A DNA stretch of 64,000 bases from Lignipirellula cremea (GTDB taxonomy: Bacteria > Planctomycetota > Planctomycetia > Pirellulales > Pirellulaceae): the NCBI RefSeq assembly GCF_007751035.1, contig NZ_CP036433.1:3701001-3765000 (forward strand). The letters run 5' to 3'. The position numbers and the translations under genes are program-made. This document shows, piece after piece, positions 1 to 8,542 of this stretch (positions are counted from its first letter, which is position 1; each line of letters opens with the position of its first letter). The notes under the pieces were generated by a model that saw only the letters and a list, made by a program, of their open reading frames with translations, ran no database searches and was not told the DNA's origin.

Positions 1-1294
1 TATCTTTAACTGGCTGGCGGGTCGCCGACTGGCGATCGTCGACGATCAGCCCGGCGTCACGCGCGACCGGGTCAGCCATCTGCTGGTGCACAAGAACCGC
101 TTCTTCGAAATGGTCGATACGGGCGGCATTGGGATCGAGGACTGCGACAATCTGACGCGTGAGATCGAGGAGCAGATTGCGCTGGCGGTCGACTCGGCCG
201 ATGTCATCCTGTTTGTGGTTGACACGCGCGACGGCATTGTGCCGTTGGATGAGGAAGTCGCTCGTCGGCTGCGTTACGTGGACAAGCCCATTATCTGCGT
301 CGCCAACAAAACCGATGCGCCGACGATGGATTCCAACGCCGACGATTTCTACAAGCTGGGCCGCGGGAAGCTGTTGCGGGTGAGCGCCCACCAGCATCGG
401 GGCCACGATGAACTGCTGGAAATGATCGTCGAGCGACTGCCGCCGGAGGGAGCCGATGAGCAAACGGGCGAGCCCGAAATGAAGGTCGCCATCGTCGGCC
501 GGCGGAATGTGGGAAAAAGCACGTTCGTCAATACGCTGCTGCAGGCGAACCGGATGATCGTCAGTGAAATTCCCGGCACCACGCGGGACAGCGTGGACGT
601 GCGCTTTGATCTCGATGGTAAAGCGTTTATCGCGATTGATACGCCCGGCCTGAAAAAAGGAAAGGCGATCCGCACCGATCTCGACTTTTACAGCACGCAT
701 CGCGCGCAGCGGAGCATTCGCCGGGCCGACGTCTCGTTGATGTTTTTCGACGCCGGGGCCCGGATCAGCAAGGTCGACAAGCAGCTGGTCAAATACATTG
801 CGGACCAGTACAAGCCGTGCATTTTTGTCGTGAACAAGTGGGACCTGCTGTTCGGCCAGGTGCCGACGGAAAAATGGGTCCACTACCTGCACGATACGTT
901 CCAGACCATGTGGCACGCGCCAATCGCCTTTATTACTGGACAGACCGGCAAGAATATGAAGGCCCTGCTGAATCACGCGCAGATGGTGTTCAAGCAGTCG
1001 CGGGACCGGGTCAGCACGTCGGAATTGAATCGCCTGGTGGCGGCCGCCCTGGATCGCACGCCGCCGCCTATGTATCAGAACCGACGTCCCAAGATTTACT
1101 ACGCCACACAAGTCGGCACCCAGCCGCCGACGATCGTGTTGATGTGCAACAACCCCAAAGGTTTCTCGCCGACGTATCTCCGTTTTCTGCTCAGCGTGTT
1201 CCGCGATCACCTGCCGTTTGGCGAAGTGCCGATCAAGCTGTATCTGCAGAAGCGTCCCCAGAACGATGAGAAAGACGTCATCAAGCAGCGTTAA
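1..1294 (+). CDS. der: Ribosome biogenesis GTPase Der (5' partial)
   Basis: Tandem two-domain GTPase that binds the 50S subunit and helps its maturation. The reading frame is open from the first bases, so the start codon and first P-loop lie upstream of the window. Visible in order: the switch region of domain 1 (GVTRDR), G3 DTGGI, G4 NKTD; then the complete domain 2 with P-loop GRRNVGKST, G3 DTPG and G4 NKWD; then the C-terminal KH-like domain ending in a basic tail. About 430 residues are present, so only roughly the first 15-20 are missing. The GTG at 86 is internal to the domain and is not the true start. Identification is firm; only the 5' end is unknown. Confidence 0.95.
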   Translation, partial: IFNWLAGRRLAIVDDQPGVTRDRVSHLLVHKNRFFEMVDTGGIGIEDCDNLTREIEEQIALAVDSADVILFVVDTRDGIVPLDEEVARRLRYVDKPIICVANKTDAPTMDSNADDFYKLGRGKLLRVSAHQHRGHDELLEMIVERLPPEGADEQTGEPEMKVAIVGRRNVGKSTFVNTLLQANRMIVSEIPGTTRDSVDVRFDLDGKAFIAIDTPGLKKGKAIRTDLDFYSTHRAQRSIRRADVSLMFFDAGARISKVDKQLVKYIADQYKPCIFVVNKWDLLFGQVPTEKWVHYLHDTFQTMWHAPIAFITGQTGKNMKALLNHAQMVFKQSRDRVSTSELNRLVAAALDRTPPPMYQNRRPKIYYATQVGTQPPTIVLMCNNPKGFSPTYLRFLLSVFRDHLPFGEVPIKLYLQKRPQNDEKDVIKQR

Positions 1295-1306
1295 GCAGCC
1301 GCGATG

Positions 1307-1333
1307 TCGTGGCCCTGGCCGCCAGTCCACTAC
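1307..1333. repeat. Diverged copy of a dispersed palindromic element
   Basis: Lies just after the der stop codon and carries GTGGCC followed by AGTCCACTAC. This resembles the better conserved copies at 4572-4632 and 11876-11898. The match is partial, so membership of the family is tentative. Confidence 0.35.
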
Positions 1334-1585
1334 GGGAGAAGCAGGCGGCAGGAAATTGGCGGTGCGCGTGTTGCGGACGGCGCGGCGGCGCTTCACAATG
1401 AACCCACTGACGCTTGTTGATCTATCGGGTCGTTGCGGGCGCTGGTGGATGAATGGCTCTCAGGTTCAGGTCGCAGGACGATTCGCTTAGGGCGGTCCGG
1501 CGCTGCGATCCGCCTGATGTTTATTTTTTGGCCGGGAATCGCGAATCACGGGATTCCTTCTTTTCCCATGCGGAGGCTTCTACCC

Positions 1586-3043
1586 ATGTCCCAAATGAAT
1601 CGTCGTCTATTTTTGCAGGGTGCTGCGGCAGCCTCTGGCGCCGGGTTACTGCTCAATGGCACGCAGGCCTCGGGGAATTTCCTCAATGCAAACGATCGCG
1701 TGCGGATTGCCGTTTGCGGTTTGAATGGTCGCGGCTCGGCGCATATCAGCGGCTGGATGGGGCAGGAAAATGTCGAGATCGCCTACCTGGTTGATCCCGA
1801 TCGCAATGTGCTGGAACGCCGCCTGAAAGAAGTCACCGCCAAGGCCAATGGTCGTTACGTTCCCAAAGGCGTCGCCGATATCCGCGAAGCGCTGGAGGAC
1901 AAGAATGTGGATGCGGTTTCCGTCGCCACGCCGAACCACTGGCACTCGCTGATTACCATCTGGGCCGCTCAGGCCGGCAAGCATGTGTATGTCGAGAAGC
2001 CGATGAGCCACGATGTGGCCGAAGGCCGGGTCGCGGTGGAAGCCCAGAAGAAATACGGCGTGGTGATCCAGCACGGCACGCAAAGCCGCAGCAGCGCCAG
2101 CATCGCCGGTCTGCACGAAGCAATCCAGGCCGGCAAATTCGGCCGCCTGAAAGTCTCTTACGGTTATTGCTGCAAGCCGCGCGGCGGGATCGGTTTCAAG
2201 CCGGTTAGCGCCCCGCCGGGTAACCTGGACTGGAACCTGTGGCGCGGCCCAGCGGAAGTTGACGCCTATAATGGTAACCTGGTGCACTACAACTGGCACT
2301 GGTTCTGGCAGACCGGGAACGGCGACCTGAACAACCAGGGTACGCATCAACTGGATATCGCCCGCTGGGCGCTTGATACCGATCAAACCCACCCGGTGCG
2401 GGCGATGGCGATCGGCGGCCGCTTCCAGTGGGACGACCAGGGCGAAACGCCCAACACCATGTTCGGCATGGCTGAGTATCCCAACGGGCAGTTCGTCTTT
2501 TTCAATGTGCGAAATGTCAATTATAAAGGCTACGAGAAGCAAGTCGAGAACGAATATTACTTCGAAGACGGCGGCCGCATCGTGCGGAACATGTACTACG
2601 CCAAAGGCAGCGACAAAGGGGAGAAAGTCAGCGTTCCCGCGGGCGATGTCACCCCCGGCGGCAACTGGGGCGCCTTTATCAGCGCGGTGCGGGCCGGCGA
2701 TCCCAACATGGCCAACGGCAACGCCGATGAAGCCCATAACGCCTGTGTGCTGGGCCACCTGATGAATAACTCGTACCGCCTGGGCGAAGAAGTTCCCTTC
2801 AACGCCAAGGCAGGCCAGTTCGGCGACAACAAGCTGGCGTCGGAGCACTTTTTGCGACTGCACGAGGTGATGCACAAAGGCGTCGGCATTCCGGAAAACG
2901 GCGCCAATTACACCGTCGGCCCCGTGCTGACGTTCGATCCCAAATCGGAGAAGCACATCGGCGATCATGCAGAAGAGGCAAACGCCCTGCTGCAGGATCC
3001 CAACCGTAAAGGCTTTGAAGTGCCGGAAGCGTCGAAGGTCTAA
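1586..3043 (+). CDS. Gfo/Idh/MocA family oxidoreductase with Tat-type signal
   Basis: NAD(P)-dependent sugar/cyclitol-type dehydrogenase predicted to be exported. The ATG at 1586 is chosen because GGAGG at 1572-1576 lies 9 bases upstream; longer in-frame starts exist without such a site. The product is 485 aa. The N-terminus NRRLFLQGAAAASGAGLLL is a twin-arginine type signal. A Rossmann motif follows (RIAVCGLNGRGSAH), then the family EKP motif (YVEKPMSHD), then a C-terminal substrate domain with GDLNNQGTHQLDIARW carrying the conserved Asp/His. Secreted, Tat-tagged members are expanded in planctomycetes and usually linked to polysaccharide breakdown. The substrate cannot be read from sequence. 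It is followed by a good terminator and appears monocistronic. Confidence 0.9.
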   Translation: MSQMNRRLFLQGAAAASGAGLLLNGTQASGNFLNANDRVRIAVCGLNGRGSAHISGWMGQENVEIAYLVDPDRNVLERRLKEVTAKANGRYVPKGVADIREALEDKNVDAVSVATPNHWHSLITIWAAQAGKHVYVEKPMSHDVAEGRVAVEAQKKYGVVIQHGTQSRSSASIAGLHEAIQAGKFGRLKVSYGYCCKPRGGIGFKPVSAPPGNLDWNLWRGPAEVDAYNGNLVHYNWHWFWQTGNGDLNNQGTHQLDIARWALDTDQTHPVRAMAIGGRFQWDDQGETPNTMFGMAEYPNGQFVFFNVRNVNYKGYEKQVENEYYFEDGGRIVRNMYYAKGSDKGEKVSVPAGDVTPGGNWGAFISAVRAGDPNMANGNADEAHNACVLGHLMNNSYRLGEEVPFNAKAGQFGDNKLASEHFLRLHEVMHKGVGIPENGANYTVGPVLTFDPKSEKHIGDHAEEANALLQDPNRKGFEVPEASKV

Positions 3044-3058
3044 CCAGGCCGTCTGCAG

Positions 3059-3098
3059 GACCGCCGTCGTTTCTCTATGTCGACGGTGGTCTGTTTTT
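3059..3098 (+). terminator. Intrinsic terminator after the secreted oxidoreductase
   Basis: An 11-bp stem (3059-3069 with 3081-3091, one G-U pair) is followed by TGTTTTT. It sits 16 bases after the stop codon at 3043. Confidence 0.85.
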
Positions 3099-3517
3099 CG
3101 AGAGCCTGTCCGTCATGCCGGCCAGGCAAGCTGCTTCGTCGCGCGGGAGCGTTCCCGCCGACGTGCTGGCCGTTTCTTTTGCGGCCGTCGCAATCCGCGC
3201 GGTCGACTTCTCTGGACTCCCGGCTCTGCGGGATGGTCTGCCGGTTGATCGCAGTTGCGCGATCGCGCCTGCCCTGCGGTCTCTGCTCCCGATCCAACGT
3301 GTCGCCGCGGCGGAGCCGCCAGCGGTAACGATCGCGGCGAATTTGCCGGCTTCTGTTTGACGTTTCGGTAAAACAGGGTAAATGTGCGTCGTTCGCCTGG
3401 GGATTCGGCCTGTGGGAGCCGATTCGTGACGAGGCGGCCGGCTCCTGCCCCGATGCTGGGAGCTTGAACGTCTGCTGGCGAGGTTTGGAAGTGCTACCGA
3501 CAAAGGCGAGGTGAAGC
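3099..3517. other. Intergenic stretch without a recognised gene
   Basis: About 420 bases between the terminator and the UDP-glucuronate decarboxylase. Open frames occur on both strands but none resembles a protein family, and I see no clear promoter, RNA gene or repeat. Confidence 0.5.
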
Positions 3518-4492
3518 GTGACGTCGATCAAACGGATTCTGGTAACGGGGGGTGCGGGCTTTTTGGGGTCGCACCTGTGCGAGCGTCTGGTGCAAGCGTC
3601 GCACGACGTGATTTGTCTCGATAATTTCTTCACGAGCCAGAAGTCGAATGTCGCGCATCTGCTGGACTTGCCCAACTTCGAGTTGATCCGCCACGATATC
3701 ACCTCGCCGATCTGGCTGGAGGTCGACGAGATTTACAACCTGGCCTGTCCGGCCGCACCGGGCCACTACCAGTACAATCCGATCAAAACGATCAAAACTT
3801 CGGTGCTGGGCGCCATTAACGTACTGGGCATGGCCAAACGATGCCGGGCGAAAGTGCTGCAGGCGTCGACCAGCGAAGTTTACGGCGATCCAGAAGAGCA
3901 TCCGCAAACCGAGTCGTACCGCGGCAATGTGAACCCGATCGGGCCGCGGGCCTGTTACGACGAAGGGAAGCGAGCCGCCGAAACGCTGTTCATGGATTAC
4001 CACCGGATGAACAAGGTGGCGATTCGGATTGTGCGTATTTTCAATACGTATGGGCCGCGAATGCACCCTTACGATGGCCGGGTTGTTTCGAACTTTATTC
4101 GCCAGGCGCTGGTGGGGAACGATATCAGCCTGTTCGGCGACGGCTCGCAGACGCGTTCTTTCTGTTACCGGGACGATCTGGTCAGCGCGATCATTGCCAT
4201 GATGGGCGCGCCGAACGATTTTGTCGGACCGGTGAATATTGGCAACCCGAAGGAATTCACCATCCGCGAACTGGCGGAAATGGTGATTGAGCTGACCGGC
4301 AGCAAGTCGAAGCTTGTTTTCGCCCCGTTGCCGGCCGACGATCCCACCCGTCGCCGGCCCGACATTTCCCTGGCCAAGGAGCATCTTGGCTGGGAGCCGG
4401 AAACGCCGTTGCGGGAAGGTCTCCTCAAGACGATCGACTGGTTCCATTCGATCAATCTGGGACACTACCGCCCCCCGACGCCGAACTTCTAA
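3518..4492 (+). CDS. NAD-dependent UDP-glucuronate decarboxylase (UDP-xylose synthase type)
   Basis: Extended short-chain dehydrogenase that converts UDP-glucuronate to UDP-xylose for surface polysaccharide synthesis in the cytoplasm. The 324 aa product is the usual bacterial length. It shows the N-terminal dinucleotide motif [11 protein letters not shown], the characteristic [19 protein letters not shown] segment, a Ser-Thr catalytic strand ([10 protein letters not shown]) and the YxxxK pair in YDEGK. The start is a GTG preceded by GAGGTGAAG. The substrate call rests on the [14 protein letters not shown] stretch, which is typical of UXS rather than of 4-epimerases. No other nucleotide-sugar genes are adjacent. 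A convergent enoyl-CoA hydratase gene ends downstream. Confidence 0.9.
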   Translation: MTSIKRILVTGGAGFLGSHLCERLVQASHDVICLDNFFTSQKSNVAHLLDLPNFELIRHDITSPIWLEVDEIYNLACPAAPGHYQYNPIKTIKTSVLGAINVLGMAKRCRAKVLQASTSEVYGDPEEHPQTESYRGNVNPIGPRACYDEGKRAAETLFMDYHRMNKVAIRIVRIFNTYGPRMHPYDGRVVSNFIRQALVGNDISLFGDGSQTRSFCYRDDLVSAIIAMMGAPNDFVGPVNIGNPKEFTIRELAEMVIELTGSKSKLVFAPLPADDPTRRRPDISLAKEHLGWEPETPLREGLLKTIDWFHSINLGHYRPPTPNF

Positions 4493-4571
4493 CGTCCTTT
4501 TGTCGGTTCTTATCAGAAACAGCAGGCGTAACAGATCGTCCTCTGTCCGCATTCGCCACGCGGACCGAGCC

Positions 4572-4632
4572 GTAGTGGACTCGGCCACGAGTCCTTGCGT
4601 TGACAGGAGGGGCTTGTGGCCAGGTCCACTAC
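4572..4632. repeat. Paired palindromic element between convergent genes
   Basis: Two copies of the same ~23-base element face each other. One reads GTAGTGGAC-TC-GGCCAC-G-AGTCC at 4572-4594; the other is its reverse complement with small changes at 4610-4632. Together they can form a long hairpin with a 15-base loop, and the left copy alone folds as GGACTC-N6-GAGTCC. Related copies lie at 11876, 16408 and probably 1307. It lies between two converging genes and may also act as a bidirectional terminator. Confidence 0.65.
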
Positions 4633-4648
4633 AGGGCGTTGGGCGGGG

Positions 4649-5431
4649 TCAGGGCCAGTGGGGTTCGCGCTTTTCGAGGAAGGCGGCGAGGCCTTCGGCG
4701 GCTGCTTCGGTGGTGCGGGCGGCCGCACTGGCGGCGGCTCCAGCGGCGAGCTGCGTTTCCAGCGATTCGGCGATCGTTTCGTTCAGCAGTTTCTTGGTTA
4801 ACTGGAGCGCCTGCGGCGCCGATTTGGCGCACATTTCTGCCAGGGCATGTGCGCGGGCCCACACGGTATGGCCGGGCGCCAGTTCGTGGAAAAGGCCGAT
4901 CCGCAATGCTTCGTCGACGTCGATCGTGTCGGCCGTCAGCAGGAGCCTGGCTGCCTGGCCGGAACCGATACGAAAGGCCAGCAGCGGCGCAACCATCCCC
5001 GCGACGATCCCCCGTCGCGGTTCTGGCAGACCAAACCGCGCTTCCGGCGCCGCCACGACCAGATCGGCGGCCAGGAGGAGCCCGGCCCCGCCGGCGATGG
5101 CCGGTCCGTTAACGGCGGCGATAATCGGCTTGGGGAAGCGGAGCATCTGGTGGATCAGATCGCGGTAGGCGATCGAATCCTGGCGCCACAGGTCCAGGGC
5201 ATCGTCGTGCTGGGCCGCTTCCTGCATTTCGTTCAGGTCCATCCCGGCGCAAAATGCAGAACCGGCGCCGGTCAAAATGACGGCTTTGACTTTGCGTTCC
5301 TGGTGCAGGTCGAAAAACGCCTCCTCGAGCTCCCTCAGCATTTGCCGGGAGATAGCGTTTCGCCGTTCGGGCCGCTGCAGCATGATGGTGCCACCAGGCG
5401 GGTGCAGTTTTATTTTCAGCGTTTCGCTCAT
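4649..5431 (-). CDS. Enoyl-CoA hydratase/isomerase family protein
   Basis: Crotonase-fold protein of 260 aa starting at the ATG at 5431; a second ATG at 5446 would add five residues, and neither has a clear ribosome-binding site. It begins with a beta-strand typical of the family and RPERRNAISRQML. An oxyanion-hole segment AFCAGMDLNEMQ follows, then AAVNGPAIAGGAGLLLAADL, and FGLPEPRRGIVAGM around the position of the catalytic glutamates. The family carries out hydration, isomerisation or hydrolysis of acyl-CoA thioesters. The exact reaction is not determined. No other beta-oxidation genes are nearby. Confidence 0.88.
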   Translation of the reverse strand: MSETLKIKLHPPGGTIMLQRPERRNAISRQMLRELEEAFFDLHQERKVKAVILTGAGSAFCAGMDLNEMQEAAQHDDALDLWRQDSIAYRDLIHQMLRFPKPIIAAVNGPAIAGGAGLLLAADLVVAAPEARFGLPEPRRGIVAGMVAPLLAFRIGSGQAARLLLTADTIDVDEALRIGLFHELAPGHTVWARAHALAEMCAKSAPQALQLTKKLLNETIAESLETQLAAGAAASAAARTTEAAAEGLAAFLEKREPHWP

Positions 5432-5446
5432 CGCAAAAGGCGCCAT

Positions 5447-5918
5447 GTAGGAGGGAAAAAGGGATGCATGGCCAGGGAGGAAAACGCTCCCGCAAGGCCC
5501 AAGAGTAAGCGTACGGGATCGCGGCCAAAGGTTCCAGTTGCCTGGGAATTTCGTACGAAGTGAGAAAAGTGGGGGGCTGAGAAGGGTTGCGCGGTCGACC
5601 GACGGAGCGGTCGCGGGTCCCCAGAAAGCCTTGGGCGGAGGGGGAGAGACGACTTGAAAACGATTCGCGATATTTAGCCGATAGCTCCTTGACACCCTAT
5701 TTTATCATGTTAGTTTATCCCCCAACTATCGCGACTAGCAAACTCTTCCTGATCCTTACAAACTGTCAGGGCCTGTAGGGCCAGGGTGAGGGCTGGTTAT
5801 AGCTCCCGGTTTTTTTTGACGCTGTACACCTTTGAAACCACTCAGCCTTCAAGGCGTCAGCATATCGCCGAGAGTTTGTGCCTTTATGAACCTAAATTGT
5901 CTGTTGGAGGAACGTAGG
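5447..5918. other. Divergent intergenic region upstream of the Cys-rich gene
   Basis: About 470 bases. It contains a perfect TTGACA at 5689-5694 and a T-rich stretch near 5812, but no recognisable gene. It should hold the promoters of both flanking genes. Confidence 0.5.
5689..5716 (+). promoter_or_regulatory. Candidate sigma-70-like promoter for the Cys-rich gene
   Basis: TTGACA, 16-base spacer, then TAGTTT. The -35 is perfect but the -10 is weak, and the start codon is about 200 bases away. Confidence 0.3.
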
Positions 5919-6584
5919 ATGAATCGTTTGGTTATTACTGGCGCTATGTTTAGCGTCATGGTTGGCGTTGCTTTACTCGCTCAGAACACCGCTGAAGCCG
6001 GTTGGGGCCGTCGCGGCCACCATGGCCACCACGGCCAGAGCTCTTGCGGCAGCTCGCACGTCAGCAGCTCTTGCGGCAGCGGTTGTGGCCAGCCGGCTTG
6101 CGACAGCGGTTGTGCCCAGCCGGCTTGCGACAGCGGTTGTGCCCAGCCGGCTTGCGACAGCGGTTGCGCCCAGCCGTCTTGCGACAGTGGCTGTGGCCAC
6201 TCGCATCGCGGTTGCCGCCTGCGTCATCGTGGCCATCATGGCCATCACAGCTGCGGTCAGTCGGAGAGCAGCTGTGGCAGCTCTTGCGGTAGCAGCAGCT
6301 GTGGTTCGTCGCAGGGTGGTTGCAGCAGCTGTGGTTCGTCGCAAGGCGGATGCAGCAGCTGTGGTTCGGCCCAGGGCGGATGCAGCGGCGCCGGTTGTGG
6401 TTACTCGAGCTCTTCGCAGGGCGGTGCGGTTCAGCCCCCGACCGGCGTCGACATGGACGACATGGGTCCCCCGCCGGCTCCCGAAGCCGCCGGTGACGCT
6501 CCCGTCGCCCCCCCGGCCGCTGATCCGGAAGCCTCGATCCAGCGCAGCCCCGGCAGCTTCTACACGGTCAGCTTCCGTCGTTAA
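5919..6584 (+). CDS. Secreted Cys/Ser/Gly-rich tandem-repeat protein
   Basis: A 221-aa protein with a signal peptide (MNRLVITGAMFSVMVGVALL, cleavage near AEA-GW). The start at 5919 has GGAGG at 5906-5910; the in-frame ATGs further upstream lack this. The mature protein is low in complexity. It has His-rich clusters (HHGHHG), four 9-residue units of the type CAQPACDSG, then repeated SSCGSSQGGC units, and a Pro/Ala-rich acidic C-terminus ending SFYTVSFRR. The Cys residues are spaced regularly and paired with His, which suggests metal binding or disulfide cross-linking outside the cytoplasm; this is inference. A similar design is seen in the protein at 62878. I do not recognise a named family. 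Confidence 0.85.
   Translation: MNRLVITGAMFSVMVGVALLAQNTAEAGWGRRGHHGHHGQSSCGSSHVSSSCGSGCGQPACDSGCAQPACDSGCAQPACDSGCAQPSCDSGCGHSHRGCRLRHRGHHGHHSCGQSESSCGSSCGSSSCGSSQGGCSSCGSSQGGCSSCGSAQGGCSGAGCGYSSSSQGGAVQPPTGVDMDDMGPPPAPEAAGDAPVAPPAADPEASIQRSPGSFYTVSFRR
6090..6197 (+). repeat. Four tandem 27-bp coding repeats
   Basis: Units starting at 6090, 6117, 6144 and 6171 encode QPACDSGCA-type blocks inside the Cys-rich protein. The first three are nearly identical at the DNA level, so expansion was recent. Confidence 0.85.
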
Positions 6585-6649
6585 GCTGCCTTGTCTGGTG
6601 CGGCCAACCAGGTCCTGGGTCGGCCTTACTGAAGACAGGCTACAAATTG

Positions 6650-6685
6650 ACGTCGGGTCTCTCTTGAAGAGATCCGACGTTTTTT
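6650..6685 (+). terminator. Intrinsic terminator after the Cys-rich gene
   Basis: ACGTCGG pairs with CCGACGT around an inner GTCTCT/AGAGAT pairing. The 3' arm runs straight into six Ts ending at 6685. Confidence 0.8.
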
Positions 6686-6838
6686 ATGCGCCCTGCCAGG
6701 TTTGCCGGTTTGCCGGCGACGATCTCCTTGACGCTAACTTTCCCCCGGTCGGGCGAAGCAGGCAGCGGCATCGCTCTAACCAGCAACCAGGCTTCCGGGC
6801 CGTCGCCGGGCGGCGAACGGGCCCTGGGGTTCCTGCGG

Positions 6839-8488
6839 TTAGCGGTTGAGCCCAATGAAGAAGCTGAACAGACGCTTGTCGTCGGTATCTTCCATTGCGA
6901 CCGGAAAGGCAAGGTCCAGCGCCAAAGGAGCCGGTCCCAGGGCGGGCACTTTGATTCGCAAGCCAAAGCCCGGCGCCACGCGGAAGTCTTCCTGGTTGAT
7001 CTCGATCTTCTCCTCCACCGTACCGTAATCGACAAAGACCACGCCCTGCAGCATGTCGTCGGCAGTCAGCGGGAACAGGTACTCGACCGATCCCAGGAAG
7101 CGGAATTCACCACCGACCGTGACCGTGTTGACTTTCGGCGAGGCGCCGCGGAAATCAAAACCACGCAGGGTGGAGAAACCGCCCGCATAGTAGTTCTCAT
7201 AGATGGGCGTATCGCTGCCAGTGAAACCGGCCCGCAAGCTGTACGAAAGCGTATGGCGGCCCGAGCCGTCGGGACGCTGCCGCAGCATGTGGTAGCGTCG
7301 GTAGTCGACTTCGGCTCGCGGATAGCTGAAACTGCCAAACGCTTGCTCCACGGTCATCGAGAGCAGATGCCCTTCGGTCGGAGCGAACGAAGAGTCACGT
7401 GTATCGTGCGACAAAGTCAGCGACCCGGAGTACAGCTGGTTGGTTCCCAGGGCGGCGTTAAGTTCGGGGACGTTGTTGACTCGGGGGCTGTGCACGTCGA
7501 CGCTTTCGGCTCGCAGGCCGGCGCTCAGCGAGAGGTCATGCGTCAGGCGGTAACCAAACGCCACGCGGCCGCCCAGGCGTTGTTCCTGCCAGTCGTTATA
7601 AGCGCGATCAAAGAAGAAGGCGCTGACATTGAGGCTGATCTTCGAGTCAAACAGGTACGGTTCGGTGAAGGTCATCATGTAACGCTGCACCTGGCTGCCG
7701 GGCAACGCTTCGATGCGGAAGCCCTGGCCGGCCCCGCGGAAGGCGGTGCCGTTGACCCAGTCGGCCCAGCTCGTGGGGATTTTCGTGATGTCGAAGTTCC
7801 GTTCGTCGACCGTAATCTGGCCCGTCACGCCCGCGTCGGAGTTGACGCCAACGCCAAACATAAAGCGACCGGTCCGGGCTTCTTCGACAAAGGCTTCAAT
7901 GTCGGCGAAGTTGTCCGGCAGTTCCATTGGATTCTGGATCGGCGCCAGTCCCGGGTCCAAACCCATGGGGCCGGGACCAACCATTCCCGGGGCCTGCTGG
8001 ACCGCGCCAGGCGGCAGCATTTCGGCGCCAGTGTACGGCTGCTGGCCGGGGGCCGGCGCAGTGTTCTGGGGGTACGGATTGGGCGCTCCGCCAGCCGGGT
8101 AGCCCTGCGGCGGGTAGGCCTGCGGTGCGTAATTCGGCGGTGCGGCGCCCTGTTGGGGGTAGACGTTCTGCGCGCCGGCGGATGGATAGCCGGGCTGGGT
8201 GTAAGTCGGAGGAGCCGTTCCTGGCTGGCCAGGTTGCGAGCCGAACGTGGAAGGACCGTAGGCGCCGTTCTGGGCGCGTACGACCGGTTTACCCACGACA
8301 TTCGGCGTCGCGCTTGGCGCGCGGACCGTTCCCGGGGGCCCCGATGGCAGCGGCGCAAACGCGAGCGATTGGCCGAAGTGCGGCATCGGAGCACAGCCCG
8401 TAATCGTCGCCAGGGCGACGATTAGCAGGGCGTAACAAAGCTTGCGGCCGCGAATGTTCACCGTGATATTATCCAAAGCAAAAGGCAT
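6839..8488 (-). CDS. BamA/Omp85-type beta-barrel lipoprotein without POTRA domains
   Basis: A 549-aa outer-membrane protein. A lipoprotein signal (LLIVALATITGC, Cys near residue 32) is followed by about 150 residues rich in Pro, Gly, Gln and Tyr. The rest is an Omp85 barrel that begins TGRFMFGVGVNSDAGVTG and carries the loop-6 motif LRGF (FSTLRGFDFRG). The last strand ends FSFFIGLNR, so the usual terminal aromatic residue is not final. No POTRA domain is present. The gene 54 bases upstream on the same strand encodes POTRA domains and no barrel, so the two probably form one BamA-like insertase for outer-membrane proteins. The family is clear; the split organisation is the unusual point. Confidence 0.85.
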   Translation of the reverse strand: MPFALDNITVNIRGRKLCYALLIVALATITGCAPMPHFGQSLAFAPLPSGPPGTVRAPSATPNVVGKPVVRAQNGAYGPSTFGSQPGQPGTAPPTYTQPGYPSAGAQNVYPQQGAAPPNYAPQAYPPQGYPAGGAPNPYPQNTAPAPGQQPYTGAEMLPPGAVQQAPGMVGPGPMGLDPGLAPIQNPMELPDNFADIEAFVEEARTGRFMFGVGVNSDAGVTGQITVDERNFDITKIPTSWADWVNGTAFRGAGQGFRIEALPGSQVQRYMMTFTEPYLFDSKISLNVSAFFFDRAYNDWQEQRLGGRVAFGYRLTHDLSLSAGLRAESVDVHSPRVNNVPELNAALGTNQLYSGSLTLSHDTRDSSFAPTEGHLLSMTVEQAFGSFSYPRAEVDYRRYHMLRQRPDGSGRHTLSYSLRAGFTGSDTPIYENYYAGGFSTLRGFDFRGASPKVNTVTVGGEFRFLGSVEYLFPLTADDMLQGVVFVDYGTVEEKIEINQEDFRVAPGFGLRIKVPALGPAPLALDLAFPVAMEDTDDKRLFSFFIGLNR

Positions 8489-8542
8489 ATTGGCAACGTT
8501 CTCTGCAGTTCGGCCCGGGGGCCGTGACCGACGGCTGGACCT

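Noticed and set aside
1646-2968. 440-codon minus-strand frame opposite the first oxidoreductase
   Set aside because: It is antisense to a clear Gfo/Idh/MocA gene in a GC-rich genome, and its sequence is typical of antisense translation.
6686-8425. 579-codon plus-strand frame opposite the barrel gene
   Set aside because: Antisense shadow; the minus strand shows clear Omp85 motifs.
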